From Symbiodinium sp. CCMP2592 (taxonomy: Eukaryota; Sar; Dinophyceae; Suessiales; Symbiodiniaceae), in assembly GCA_905221615.1 (NCBI GenBank), contig CAJNDT010003157.1, positions 605,501-669,500 of the forward strand: a stretch of 64,000 nt of DNA, given 5' to 3'. The notes under the pieces were generated by a model. The model saw only the letters and a program-made list of their open reading frames with translations. It searched no databases and was not told the DNA's origin. Made by a program: the position numbers and the translations under genes. This document shows, one piece after another, positions 11,873 to 25,916 of the stretch. The stretch's first letter is position 1; each line of letters starts with the position of its first letter.

Positions 11873-12047
11873 CTCAAAGTCGGAGCATTGAAACGTAAAA
11901 CAGCGTCTGCTTTGCCATTGCCATGGTGCAAGGACACGAAGATGCCCGTGGCCGGAATCGCTACTGCACCAGCGTAGCCTGTTTGGCTTTCGGGTTTTAG
12001 AGTCAAGGGGTTCGATCTAAACTTACCAGGAAGGTGCATGCAATCTT
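11873..12047 (-). CDS. Two linked exons of an unknown protein
   Basis: A 21-base micro-exon (12027-12047, with a GTAAGTTTAG donor) joins in phase to 11873-11978. Together they read DCMHLPG then YAGAVAIPATGIFVSLHHGN and on to RFNAP. The downstream donor GTTGAGGGTTTAGGG runs straight into a TTTAGGG tract. The beta-rich, Gly-rich composition resembles an extracellular or beta-propeller-type segment, but that is only an impression. Confidence 0.5.
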
Positions 12048-12144
12048 CTGGGTTCAGGTTTGTAAATTCCGGAGATGGAGATGTTAAAGAGAAGGCTTCG
12101 TCTAACTCCGAGCGCACCTACATCAACTTGAACCCCTTACAGCC

Positions 12145-13200
12145 AGAACCCAAAATCCGGTATGGCTTTCACAGACTGTTGCAAAAGGGACCCCCCGCTG
12201 CTGAGCATGTGGGGCTTTTGGGAACAGTTTTGAGTCGCCCCAGTGACGTTGTCAAACGAAATTCCCAAGACCTTCGGGTCCCACTTAAGGAGATGCGAGT
12301 GAACACGCAAAAGGCTTCGAAGCTTCAAACCCACAGCGCGATCCTCGCCCCCGTTGAGCGAAGTCTGCTTCAAACCGACCACAACCGGAGTGGCAAATTA
12401 AAGGCTATATGGGAGTTTCCGAAAATAGGGGACCGTAATATCGTACCCTAAACAATAGGAGCCTTATTATAAGGACCCTAAAATAAGGTGCCCCTAATTT
12501 TTCGGAAACTCCCATATGGTAGACCACCCTGATGTCAAAGCCTCACCCCTGCAACACAAGCGCTAGACTCTGCAACTACAGCCATGTCCAAGATTTTGTT
12601 AAGGAACCCACAAACCTGGCGATCTATCCATGCTCTGCGAGGGCTTGCAGTCTCTGGTTTCTTCGATAAGAACTTAGCCTCTGCCATACACCCTTTAAGT
12701 TCGCTTCTCTGTGGCTCTTCCCTGCAGTGGCTAACCTCCAGGGCTCAGAAACCTAAACCCTAAACCCGAAAAGTTCGAGGCCGTAGCGGCCTGCTTAAGT
12801 GACCCGGATGATCTTCAGTGGACTTGGTAAGTCCACTGGAAGTTAAACTTCCCCAACTTAGATGCCAGGGGATCGAAGCCCAAAGCCCTGGCCCTAGTCT
12901 TTATGGCAGTTTCCGAAAATTATGGGGTACCTTATTTTGGGGGGTCCTTATAATATGGAGCCTACTTTTTACGGTACTATATTAGGGTCCCCTATTTTCG
13001 GAAATTCCCAGTTGGTTAAGAGTCATGTGGGGGTGCAGGGTTTGGGGTGTGGGGTGTTTTGGATTTACAGGAGGTTTGGGTTGCCAAAGCAGGAAAACAA
13101 CCGTCCATGTCAGCCATCAACTTCACAAGAAGCATGGACGATGCGTGCGGAGAGTACACCCTGACTTTCCCTAAGCACTGCGCCAACTGCTGTGAGGCCT
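12145..13200 (-). CDS. Multi-exon unknown protein with two introner-containing introns
   Basis: Minus-strand exons: 13069-13200 (43 codons, core QLAQCLGKVRVYS and SSMLLVKLMADMDG), 12824-12887 (21 codons, core GFDPLASKLGKFNF), 12547-12735 (63 codons, core MAEAKFLSKKPETASPRR then FLNKILDMAVVAE) and a last open stretch about 12145-12400. 12824-12887 joins 12547-12735 at phase 0; 13200 to 12887 is not phase-matched with my bounds. The introns at 12904-13010 and 12407-12518 each contain a family C introner-like element. Soluble, Lys/Ala-rich protein; no family recognised. Confidence 0.55.
12407..12518. mobile_element. Introner-like inverted-repeat element, family C
   Basis: Ends TATGGGAGTTTCCGAAAAT and inverse TTTTTCGGAAACTCCCATA, interior GGGGACC..AATATCGTACCCTAA. 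It makes up most of the intron following the donor at 12546 on the minus strand. Other copies: 12904-13010, 46012-46118, 58921-59003, a truncated one at 25917-25992 and a rearranged one from 30866. Confidence 0.8.
12904..13010. mobile_element. Introner-like inverted-repeat element, family C
   Basis: Second copy of the family with ends GGCAGTTTCCGAAAATTA and inverse TATTTTCGGAAATTCCC. It sits between minus-strand exons 13069-13200 and 12824-12887. Confidence 0.78.
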
Positions 13201-13284
13201 CTTACTCCGACGAGATTACGACTCTCGAGTCTTTGTCATATTCTTCTTGAAGCTATTTCTGGGGCTCACGAGCTCAAGGAAGCT

Positions 13285-13535
13285 TACCTGTGCATCTCAA
13301 TACCTGCTCAAGCCGAGACCCCAAACCAAAAAAGGTCGACACCTAATTAAACCTCAAACTCAGAAGCTCGGAGCCCCAAATCCAAAATCCGGATCTTCAA
13401 CTCCATGTGGGGCCAAGGGACGACAGATGGCGCGTGGCGGCTTTTCGCTCTTGCTGCGTCGGAGATGGAGCATGCCTCCAACACGAAATTTATGTGATCT
13501 CTGTTGGTAGTACCTGTCCCCGAGCAAGCTGGCAC
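13285..13535 (-). CDS. Candidate exons upstream of the 12-13 kb gene
   Basis: Minus frame about 13425-13520 reads DHINFVLEACSISDAARAK with a GTCGTCCC donor, and a small exon near 13285-13315 ends at GTAAGCTTCC. A plus-strand frame over the first (core WRLFALAASEMEHAS) is also open, so strand is not certain; minus agrees with the surrounding genes. Confidence 0.3.
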
Positions 13536-14104
13536 TGCTACAGGTACTGGTACGGCTGCACCCCTAAACCCTAAACCCTAAAAACATAAACAGTAACCCT
13601 ATCTTGCGGCCGAACCCTCAAGCCTGAGCCGGAACCATAGCCCAGGCCCCAGAAGCTGGCTCCGCATCTCAAGCTCGAGACCCGACTCTAAAAACTAACT
13701 AAACTCCTCGTCCACACGTTTTGGTTCACAAAACAATGCTATTAATTTTATGAAACCCCTTTTGAAACTTGGCCCCCTGGCCTGGGAGGAGGCCGAGGAG
13801 GCTGCCATAGAGGGCATAGGTAACTTGGCGGTTCAGGGTTTGGGGTCTGGAGGTTTAGGGTCTAGGGCTAGGGTTTAGGCTTTAGGGGTTCAGGGTTTTA
13901 GGGCTTAGGGCTGCGAAGGCAGGGAGCCGGGAAGCAAGTCTGGGGATTAGGGCCTAAGCGATTCAAGCTTTTTTCAAAGGTCTCGAGTTTGGTGCTTTGC
14001 TGGGGAGTTAGTTTAAGAGGAGGAAAGCTTGCTTAGGGCGTGGAAGTTCCGGTTGGGTTCGGGGTATCGGGACATTGGACCGAGTGTGCAATTCCGACCC
14101 ACCT

Positions 14105-14180
14105 CAAACCTTGTTTCAGCCGCGATTTCTTTACTGAAGCATCTCCTGCGTTTAAGAAGGAGGATGGCTTCACATGTTTG
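14105..14180. CDS. Candidate exon, strand ambiguous
   Basis: On plus, an acceptor (CAAACCTTGTTTCAG) leads into RDFFTEASPAFKKEDGF and a GTGAGTC donor. On minus, LLLKRRRCFSKEIAAET is framed by AAG and GTTTGAGG. Both have fair splice sites, so I report one coding locus without a strand. Confidence 0.3.
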
Positions 14181-14213
14181 ACAAATGTGAGTCAATTGGT
14201 TCAGGGTCTGGGT

Positions 14214-14394
14214 TCACGGACGGACAATCAATCCGATTACACTCAGGCCGCGTGCACCCTGCTTTGCAAGCCAAATCACAGCTCTGAACTCTAAAACCAA
14301 TGTCCCACAGCTTACACCAGTGATAACCCTAAGCATTTCAGACCAGGCCTGAATTCCTTCAAAATCCCTCAGTCTATCGACACGAGCCCCGAAC
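14214..14394 (-). CDS. Terminal exon, unknown protein
   Basis: From a good acceptor (ATAATTTTCAG) a minus frame of 59 codons runs to TGA. It begins FGARVDRLRDFEGIQAW and ends in a hydrophobic tail (LSVIGLIVRP). An internal intron cannot be excluded. No family recognised. About 14630-14900 on the same strand also holds a hydrophobic frame with a strong acceptor near 14700, which may be another exon. Confidence 0.4.
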
Positions 14395-15683
14395 CTGAAA
14401 ATTATCCCAAAACCCCCCGGTGGGGTTCGGTTGTCGAGCATTCTTCCCTGCCCAGACCCAACTTTTTGCAATGTACAAGCCCTACAAAAGCTTCTGAGTA
14501 ACGGCTACAGTTGTTGACAGATTTGGGACGAGTGCGCAACGTTTAAGGACTCAGGCTTGGGGCTTTGGGGTGTGAGCATAAAACATCACTACGTGTAGGA
14601 CATAACTGATATCTACCAGGTGCTTTAAAGAGTCTAAAATCGCTCATCGCTAATGATGGCCGATCCAAAGGGAACCGGCGAAATCCCTGTGGGGCCCTGA
14701 TAGAAAAAACAAAGCCGACAAAACACGCCTGCTGTAGACGATTGTAGCCAATACACCAGAAACGAAGTTACAGAACAACAAAATACTTTCCTGAAGCCTA
14801 CATGCCTAGAATGACCCGGATCGTAAACCTCACAGACCAGCAACAAAAAAACTGTAAAACGGGAAAGCCGAGGTGCGCTGGCTGGTGGACAAGCCCACAC
14901 ACTGTCAAGCGGTCGGGGGGTCCCTACACCCGAGGGGCTTATGAGCTGAACCTAGAAATCGGCTTTACATTCCACCCCTTTCTGCAGAAAGGCCAGTGAG
15001 GCCTACCGAAGTGCGGCTGTTTGCTCAAACTGTCTGAACCCCAATGAACAACCCAGATGTCGTCAGACCTCGAGCTTAACCCAAACCCACCCTAAGGCAG
15101 CCTAAAGCCTGCATGCTAAAACCTAGGCCGCCAAACCCTTCATCCTAAAGCTTAAACCCGAAAGCCATCAACCGGTTCAGGGTTTGGGTTTTTGCGGCGA
15201 CTCGCAGGGGCCTTTCTTGCCAAATCCCGAGGTCATCAAAGGGGTTTGCGGCTCTTTTTGGGTGCTATAGGGGTCTTTAGAATTGAGAGATTAGGGTTTG
15301 AGACGTGGAGAATTGAGGTTTACGGCTAAGGGTCTTCTGACTTTAGGCTTTGAGAGGTTTAAAGCTGGAGGGCTGGCGCTTGAAGGTTTCTGGGTGTGAC
15401 CTTTCTGAATGTAGGCTGGAGCTTGGCGATCATGTAAGACTTTGGCCGTTGGGCTTCGGAGGGGCTGACGGGCCGAGTTTGCCCTCGTGTTCCGCGCAGC
15501 AGTACAAACTCTCATGGCCCCCGCCGAGCAGACACGGAGCAAAACCAGCAAAGGACATTCATGTGAATGTTTCTCGCGCTTGCCGGCGGCAAGCCAGGGC
15601 AATGGCAATCCCAAAAAGCTTGCGCCTGTTGGCCAACACACACTAAACGCCAATCATCGAAGGTTTTGGATGCTGCTCGCCAG

Positions 15684-18600
15684 TCAGTCACAGCTTTTTG
15701 ACGTCTGTCGTAGAAGCAAGTGCTGCAGGTCGGCTTCGACAGCTTCAATCTTGGTGGCTGTGACAAGCCGCTTGAGGATAGCGGCTGAGTTTGGCGGGAG
15801 CTCTATTGGGCTGCGTGGCTTGTAAACTTTTTTCTTGCTCCTGCAGTCTCCGGAACCTGAAGCTGCTTTTAGACGTTGCCCAATCCAACTTGAATCTTGA
15901 TGTGGGACAAGCATCCACACGGAGCCATCATCAAGATCCTGCAGTCGGGCGTACCGCCCCCAGGCCAGCAGGGAGGACAGAGCAGTATCGTTTTTCAAGC
16001 AATGCTGGTCGGTGAGCTGCCCAATTCCAGGCCAATCCTGGAATGTTTGCCCAGAGGACTGCATGTTGCGAAGGACGCACAGCTGCTTCTTGACCACTTT
16101 GGACGCGATGGCTTGCGCCAGCGCATACGGGTTTTTCATAACATGCTTACACGGTTTCTTCAGCATATAGTCTTGTGCCAGGCCTCTTGCGGCGCGGAGC
16201 CCACGTCTGTCCCCGGCATTATTCGATCTGGCGCCGACCTCCAAGCTGCCTCTAACAGGCCGCCTTGCACCTGAAAGTACCGCTTCTTGAAGGCAGTCGC
16301 CGCAGACTGCTCATCCTGCCAAGGAAAATGACCATATAGGTGTATATACATGGAATTGTTGCATGATTCTCTGCATATGGTCTTGGAAAAGCCGCCCTTA
16401 TGTCGGAGCCACAAAAAGGAACATGTTTTCGATATTTTTGCTCTTAAAATCCCGCCGTTTTCAGAGGGTTTCCAGTGCAAAACCATGTTTTTTTTTGTGG
16501 ATTAAATCATGCTTTTTCGGAAGTAAAATTTGGCCCACAATGCTTTGCGGCCAATTTGGGGGAGTAGTTTTGGGGAGTAAATTTACTCACCAAAAAAATT
16601 ACTCACATTTTGGGGAGTAAATTTACTCCCCAAAGTTGCTCGCAAGTGTTAAAATTTACTCCCCAAATTTACTCACGCGCGAGTAAATTTACTCCCCAAA
16701 ATTACTCGCATGTGAGTAAATTTACTCCCCAAATTTACTCGCGTGCGGGTAATTTTGGGGAGTAAGTTTTTTGCGCCTCAAAATTTACTCCCGTTTTTCT
16801 GCGCGTCGGATCTTTCAGGAAGATGCTGCGTGCTGCTGCTGATGCTGCGCTCGACCTGTTCTAAGGTTTGCTTCGCAAGACATGGAAGACCCTGGCGAGT
16901 CCAAAACCGTCGTGGCTACGCTAGGCGAAGATGGGGCAGGGGCAGAGAGTCGCGCGTGCAGTGCTGGGGAAGGAACACCACTGACGGGACTGCGCTGGGC
17001 CAACGGCAGGCTGGGAGGCGAAGGTTGCTGGCGCAAGTGCCTTTGTGATGTTGGTAGTGCTCCTCCGAACATCCTATGTGGCCCGGGCTGCTTCGGATCA
17101 GCGGCACATCGACACAGCGGCATGACGGAATCGGCGAATCGGTGTGGTAGCGGCGACATGCAGGGCGAGCCCATCACAGAGCCAGCCCGACGCTTTTTGA
17201 AAGGCTGCGAGTCTGGAGGCGCCCCGCTCATCATCCCGCCTGTTATGGCAGGAACTGCAGCGAAGGCATCGTCGCCAGGCCATGCGCAAATGTTATTTGC
17301 ACTTACAGTAACTCCGGCTTCCTGGCAAGGCACTGGATGCTTCTCCTGGATGCCTGGCTCGCAGTGAACATAATGGCCTACCGTGTCTCCTGGAGCTTGC
17401 GTGAACAACATTACTTGTGTTCTGGGGAACAGGTCAAGCCACTGTTTCGCTCGGGGTAGGCTCATGAAACTGGGGGAGCATTGTGGCAGGAAAAGATATG
17501 CCCCGGGGGCAGGCTCGTGTACCACAAGTAGGCCTGTGCAGTACCAGAGCTGCAACGCGTCCACGGCTAATTTTATCTCTGGTACGCTGCTTACGGGCGC
17601 CAGGATATTCAAGTAGGCAGCTTTCGGCAGAGTGCCACAACTCTGCATGTTGCGCAGCACGAGAATGATGGCGGCATTGACGCTCAGGCCAGTGTGCTGC
17701 GAGCTTGCATGCCACCAGCAGCAACTGTCTGCATAGCTTTCAATAGCCGTGCAATGGGCAGCTGCAAGGAAAGTTCCAGCAGTGTCCGAACTTTCTGTGG
17801 GGCATGGCTGCGCTACTGCTGCTACGGACGAGCTTCGTGACTGAGAGGCAATTGGACTGCACACCGAACAAGTCTCTATTACAGTCACACCGTCATCTTC
17901 GGCTTCAACAGCAGAGGTATCGGCGCCGGCCACATGCACAGGCCATTGGCTTTCAGCTCTGGCAGCGGCACGACTGGTTGCGGGGTCCACTTCGACGGCT
18001 TCTGCATGGCAGCAGCAGGCCATAGCACTTAAGAGCGCATAGCCATGACATCGCGCAAGGTGTGACATCCTGCGTCCTGGCTTTGCACACGCACGTTGTA
18101 GGAATGCATCATCGAGCTGCTTCTCCTCCAACCTGATGGTGCGAAAAGGGTAGCGTCAGCGTACACGCTGCCTGGCTGCGTACCACGGCAGATGCCTCTG
18201 CTGAACAAGAGAACGCACCCCGTTTTTTTCTCCAATAAGTGCCCGGCACCAGGATGTGTCGAGGTGCAAACCAGTCAAAGACACTTCCTGCCATGCTGCC
18301 CGGTCTGATCTACTGAGTGCAATCAACGTGCAGGAGGATGTGTATGCCTCTATGGCGCAGTCCAATAACCAGTTCTCGTATGCGTCCTGGCAACGAGCAA
18401 GAAACCTGATAGCAAGAGGTCAGCAGTCCATCACTGGTAATCACAGTCCTTCTCTGCTTCGGCAGCAGCCTTGTCGTTCATGCGTCGCGGCGCACAGCCT
18501 GTTGAAGCTTAACCAACCGAGGCCAGCCTCAGAAGAGCTGCGGCACCAGGCCTGGGCGAATGAAGCGTGTAACAGTGTAACAGAAGAACACTATCGTGCA

Positions 18601-18903
18601 TCTAGCACCAGCCTCGTCGATAGCAATGGGCCCGACCTGCAGCAACTACAGTACGGTGGTCTAAGAACATGTGACCACGAAGTCTGCTTCAGTGAAATCT
18701 GAGGCTGGTGCTGTCGTGCAAATAGTCAGGCGACAGAATGCCGCCAAGGAGGTGCGGGAAAAGATGTCCAAGTCCCAGGGGCTTGAGGCCTCCGTCAGCG
18801 TGTCACGGATGATGTGCGTAAAAGTTCGCGAATAACGGACATCATCTAGCAGGCTGGCATGGTCATCGACCATGTCCGCCCAACGCATCTTTGAGGGAGC
18901 CAT
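15684..18903 (-). CDS. Large multi-exon protein with two related ~65-residue units
   Basis: Starts at ATG 18903 (MAPSKMRWADMVDD). Exons 18676-18903, 18445-18551, 18184-18405 and 16856-18132 chain in phase (junctions 0, 2, 2). A fifth, from about 16306 to 15684, is phase-compatible after a ~550 base intron. The total exceeds 800 residues. The fourth exon (425 codons) is Ser/Pro/Ala-rich with a basic cluster FKKRRAG (possible nuclear signal). Inside it, around 17650-17450, is a unit starting LVLRNMQSCG and ending GAYLFLP; exon five has a second unit starting CVLRNMQSSG and ending GSVWMLVP. This helix-rich start and beta-like end suggest a small winged-helix-type fold used twice. I do not recognise the family. 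Possible last exons lie at 15405-15448. The plus-strand frames here are shadows. Confidence 0.62.
16560..16790. repeat. Palindromic GAGTAAATTTACTC repeat cluster in an intron
   Basis: At least eight copies of GGGGAGTAAATTTACTCCCC or close variants, each a perfect or near-perfect inverted repeat, some joined by CGCGCGAG or TTACTCGCATGTGAG. It fills the intron between exons four and five of the 15.7-18.9 kb gene. Confidence 0.8.
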
Positions 18904-19320
18904 TGCAGATCACAACGGAGTGACCGGCTCAGTCTCGATGCAACTTGTCAGAAGCTTTCCGAACCTTGGAAGGAGATGGATGCCGGAGGACCAATCGCGG
19001 GGACTTGCGTGTGATGGCTACGGCGAGAGAGGCTTCGCCTAGGTTCTGTTGTTGATGCTACGTGGGCCTGCGTGCCGGTTTTTGGAGGACTTGTACTGGA
19101 CTCCCTTTCGTGACCCACGGATTTGCTGTGCCTTCCTTCCTTCCTTGTCTTCTTGCCTTCTTCCTTCCTTACTTCCTTCCTTCCTTCTCTTCCTTCTTCT
19201 TTCCTTCCTTCCTTCCTCCTTCCTTGTTTTCCTTGCTTCCTTCCTTCCCTGTGTAAATAACAGGACGTGGGGGCCGGAAAAAATAAAGGGGTCAGAAAAA
19301 AAAAGGGCCCCAAAAAAATA
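18904..19320. repeat. (CTTC/TTCC)n tract in spacer
   Basis: Upstream of the 18903 start codon. About 19130-19250 is a CTTCCTTC microsatellite. I see no convincing exon between 18904 and 19320; frames across the repeat are artefacts. Confidence 0.7.
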
Positions 19321-20810
19321 GGTTCCCTCATGTTCAGCACTGTAGGGCTTAGGGGCTTCGGGGCTTGCAGGCGTCAGGCTGCTGGAGGACTGGAGATTGT
19401 AGCTTTTGTTTCAGGATTTAGCGGGCCTGCGTGGGATCCGAAACTCAGTATATCCAAGCCGAAAAGAGAAAGGTCGACTCGCGCTATGAACCCGTAAGCT
19501 CACGACCCCACATCCCCCAAAAGGTCTCTTACCGAAAGCCCCTCGGTCCCAAACCTCTTCTGAAAGCCTGGGTCCAATGTCAGACCCCGCGACCCGAAAC
19601 CCTAAAACCTCGGTTTTGCGTTTAGAAAGTTTAGAACTTAAGATGAACCGCAACCCCTGAGACTCCGAAAGCCAAAACCCTGAAAGCCCCGAAAGCCCTG
19701 AAGCCCTGAACCGATCGCGCCTGTGCCACAGCCACGAGGCCACCAGCCACGAGCCACCTGGGCTCAGCCCGCTGAAACCGGAACAGTGATGATGGGGTTA
19801 GGGTTCACGCTTTCCAAGAACCGGAAAGCCTGAACTCTCAACCCATGACCGTTACCGAAGAGACTGCCTTGCATCCACTTCGGATGGCTTTCTCCTTGCG
19901 ACAGAGCTACTAACAGTGGAGTAGGATCCCTTTGATCGCCCCATATCTACTGCAATATACCCAAAACGAGGGTTGAATCATTGTAGCCCCTATGCTGCAT
20001 TATCTTCCTCCATTGCTCCCAACGAAAGACCAAGCCCAGACGCGCATATCGAAGGGCTCGTAGGAATCGTAGGGGAAGAAGCCATGCAAGAGGGCAATTA
20101 CAAGCTTTTCTAGAGGAGTGCAAAACCCGAAACCCTCAACCCCATGTTCAAATCTTCAAGCCCTTTGACCCTTCCTAAACAAGGCTCTACCGCTTGAAAC
20201 TTTGGAAGTCTTCAACGCGAGCCTTCTCGCATAGTTCGAAAGGAGAGTTTATATAGATACTACAGATAGTATACCCAAACACCCCCTCTCCTGACCCTGC
20301 TTTCATGATCACGACCGCTGGTCCATCCCAAAGACCAGTTCTAGTTATGAAGGGCCTCCTTCACATCTTGAGCTGGGAACCCTCGAGCCCTACAGGCAAG
20401 GCTTACCATAAGGGTCCTCTGTAAGATTCTGTAAGGGAACTCCTGAGTTCGATGACCCTGCAGACTGAACTTTGGGTGCCCGACAAAACTAAAACCTGTC
20501 TTCGAGTGAGAATGCAAGGACTCCCAGACCTGCACACCCCTGATTACGAAACCAAGCCTTTGCTTGTACCCTACAGTTCCGGGAAGACCAAACGATTGGG
20601 TCCTGAGCTAAACCGTTCGTGCTTGGCGGCAGCGACAAAAGCACCAGACGTAGCCGATGCGGAGAGGTCTCCCAGGGCGCTTTGCGTGTCGATTAAGGGC
20701 TCGTCGGGGTACTTAATTTTTCGGGTTTCGAGTTTAAGGCTTCAGGTTTCGCGGAACCCGGGTTCAGGGAGTGCAGCTCTGGGATGAAAGGAGTCTGTCG
20801 TTTCAGATTA
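19321..20810. other. Non-coding spacer with TTTAGGG-like remnants
   Basis: Contains degenerate CCCTGAAAGCCC/GGGTTTCGGG sequence (19600-19850, 20700-20770). The stretch 20600-20700 is open in several frames on both strands and could hide an exon, but no frame stands out. Otherwise nothing supported. Confidence 0.4.
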
Positions 20811-20814
20811 TGGT

Positions 20815-20965
20815 CTTTTCGAGGTCTTCGGAAGAACAAGCGGCACCGTCGATCGTAGGGGCGGCAGAGATGAAGGTGCTAGGATTCAGCTGTTTCACCC
20901 TGCGTTTAACCCTGCTGCCGGATGCGGAGCTTGCTTGCAATTGTGATATGTCGGGGGAGGATCTA
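20815..20965 (-). CDS. Candidate Ser/Lys-rich exon
   Basis: Minus frame with C-ending codons, core SSASGSRVKRRVKQLNPSTF followed by SEDLEK. No clear acceptor, because the GT/TA repeat block begins right beside it. The opposite strand is also open, so low confidence. Confidence 0.3.
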
Positions 20966-20984
20966 TGTTATATACGTATCTGCA

Positions 20985-23545
<2,561 letters not shown>

Positions 23546-23610
23546 AGAGAGTTGTGCGTATACAGAACTAGAGTGTGTCCTGCTCGTGTATGAGAGAACG
23601 AGAGAAGTAC

Positions 23611-24760
23611 CAGAGCACCATCCGGTGCGCCTTCTGCTCTCCCAAAAGGCCCATGGGCAGTCAGTCAAAAGCCGCAGCACATCGCGCCCAAGGCTCAACT
23701 CCCAGGAAGCTTTGGAAGCTTCGGTCGTTCTCTATCCTTCAAATAAAGTTTTGGGTTTTCGGGGGTATACCGTTCTATAGTTGCATCAGGACGAGGATCA
23801 GCAATGAGAGGGGTTTAGGGGTTTGGGTTTAGGGTCTAGGTGTTTTTGGTGTCAGGGAGGATAAGAACCAGTTATGCGGGGTCTATCCAGCTTTGGGCCG
23901 AAACGACATGCCAACGCGGTACGATGCGAAGACACCGTGTCAGTGCAGACTCTTGACTCAAGCTGCGCAGCTCTGATGGTTCAGGCAAAAGAATCAAAGC
24001 TCTGGTGAGCCAAACACCAAACCATGAAGTCTAAATCTTGACTCACTAAACTACTAAACCCTGAACCCCAAGCTCTAAAGCTGAATGAGAACCTAAACCT
24101 CGAGCCTGAACCCTTTTGGGCCTGAGGGCGCTGCCTAGTTCGCTTTTTCTCTGCAAAGTCACAGCACATCTGGCGGGACAGGTTTGGTGGCTTTACACTG
24201 TACATGAGACGGGAAAGCTGGAAAGCACCCGTACTCATTGCTGGGGCCCCTATCCTACCCCTAAACCATGGTCTAGCTACTTCGGTCACGCTATTGAAAG
24301 CCAGTGCAGAATCTGGCTCACGAGGAGCGTAAAAGACAGCGTGCTGCCCAGGCCGGCCAGAGCAACTCCCTCGCACCAGTCCTTACCGGATGTGAAAGGG
24401 GCGCTTAGGCCGTCCAGTTTGTCATCTAAGAGCTTCTAAACAGCAGGAGGGTTCTATGCAGGTTTTGATAAGGCTGTGTAGGGCTGTCGCAATGGCCTTC
24501 GTGAATTCTAGAAATTGCCCTGCAGGGTTTGGAGCTTCGATGAATTATCTGCTGTTGTTGCGAGAGCGTCTTCGCGGATTGTTTTTGTCCTTAACCGTTT
24601 TTTCATGAGGCGAAAACGTTGCTGCAAACCACTTACAACAACGATCCATGCGCGCGAATCAGCAATGCCTCCAACGGTGTGGTCGGAGGGGGCAAACTCG
24701 GTTGAAAAGTGTTGCTTGCTATTCATTTCCAACCCACACGGGACTGGCATTCCTCTATGC
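23611..24760 (-). CDS. Multi-exon membrane-associated protein
   Basis: Minus-strand exons 24637-24760 (41 codons, core GGIADSRAWIVV, GTAAGTGG donor), 24290-24435 (48 codons, acceptor CTGTTTAG, hydrophobic GSTLSFTLLVSQILHWL) and 24122-24197 (25 codons, core MCCDFAEKKRTRQ) chain in phase 0, then 2. 23611-23718 (35 codons, core RLLTDCPWAFWESRR, GTACTTC donor) lies downstream but is not phase-linked, so an exon is missing. One membrane segment is likely. The GT..AG sites are good. No family recognised. Confidence 0.58.
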
Positions 24761-25009
24761 CTGCTTTGGGCCACGACCCTATAAATATGTGCAAAGCAGA
24801 GCAGTACTGAGTGGGATGTTTCAGACCTTGGGCTTCGAAGACCTCCTTCATCATCTTAAACTGTTGTTGGCTCCAGGTTTCTGGGGTAATTTGGGGTTAA
24901 AAACCCTAAACCCTAAAGCCTCTAGTGCTGCGTATGCGTGAGAAATCAGAAGCTTTGACTCCCGCTCTTCTAAACAGAAAAATCTGATGGTAGAAAGCAT
25001 TGATGCGTT

Positions 25010-25635
25010 TCATGTGCGGTGTGGTCAAGGCGAAAGCTTCACATCCATGTGAGTGTGAGGAGAAAAGTAGTGTGGAAGATGTGCAACTTCTCCTTACGAG
25101 ATATGGTACTATTCCTGATAAGCCTTAGCTTTTCGTACATTTCTTCTGCCAGTCTGGTTCTGTGTGAACACTACTTCAAAAGGGTTGGCCCAGGAGACCG
25201 TGCTACCCAAGCAGCTGATTGTTTCTTTGGTGGGGAAGGTGCTGCTGTCGCTGAATATGAGGGAGTGGTCCGTGGAGCCAACCGGTATATGGAGTTCGGT
25301 CTTAATCTTGTACAAGTAATGCCATATGAGGGGGGGGATTGCCTCTAGGGCGCTCAGAACGATTGCATCTGCGCTGTGGTCCGAGCTATCAAAGAGTATC
25401 ATCTACGTACTCCAAATCACATGTTGGGTATCCTTCTGACAAGTGTTACGAGGAGTTCCTTGCTTGTCTCGGGTGGAGTCTAGGTCATGGGAGATTACCG
25501 TTAGGATCGGAATGAAAAGGTAGGGGCTCAACTTTACCCGTGGTGGTGTGGTCAGATCCCTGGGTTCCGAAGGTCGAAGCTTCGTAGAAGGACTGGATGG
25601 ATCGCATTCGTCACGTAGCCGAGCTTGCAGCATGC
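25010..25635 (-). pseudogene. Decayed LINE (non-LTR retrotransposon) reverse transcriptase
   Basis: Minus-strand fragments lie in the order expected of a LINE RT domain but in shifting frames. About 25403-25635 has LSPYLFIPILTVISHD (RT palm, QG.PLSPYLF-like). About 25395-25420 has EYVDDTL, the catalytic YxDD box, followed at once by stops. 25109-25390 resumes in another frame with LSALEAI, SFSDSSTF-like and CLGSTVSWANPFEV, matching the post-catalytic YLG..SW region. 25020-25105 has KLRLIRNSTISRKEKLHIF. There are at least three frame disruptions and stops, so it is inactive. The family match is from memory of dinoflagellate LINE proteins, not from a search. Confidence 0.7.
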
Positions 25636-25736
25636 GCGCGTAGAATGCAGTCTGTAGGTAACAGGTAACATTGAAAGAGGGCAGCCTAAACCCTAAACCC
25701 TATATGATCTTGGGTCTGCGTCATCTCTTAGAAGCT

Positions 25737-25830
25737 GCCCCCACCCTGTAATAGTGGTATAATAGGAATAAAATAGGGCCCTAATATAATCCTATATAAT
25801 CCTTATGGTCACTATTACAGGGTGGGGGCC
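25737..25830. mobile_element. Inverted-repeat element, family D
   Basis: About 94 bp with ends GCCCCCACCCTGTAATAGTG and inverse CACTATTACAGGGTGGGGGC, and an AT-rich interior (TAATATAATCCTATATAATC). Single copy in the window; it lies upstream (minus strand) of the LINE relic. Confidence 0.7.
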
Positions 25831-25916
25831 CCTTCTAAGTCATCTCCTTTTCCTTTCCATTTTGAGACCACCGCGGCCTGCGACCCTGAGGCTGGTGTTT
25901 CTCCTCCCATGCATCT

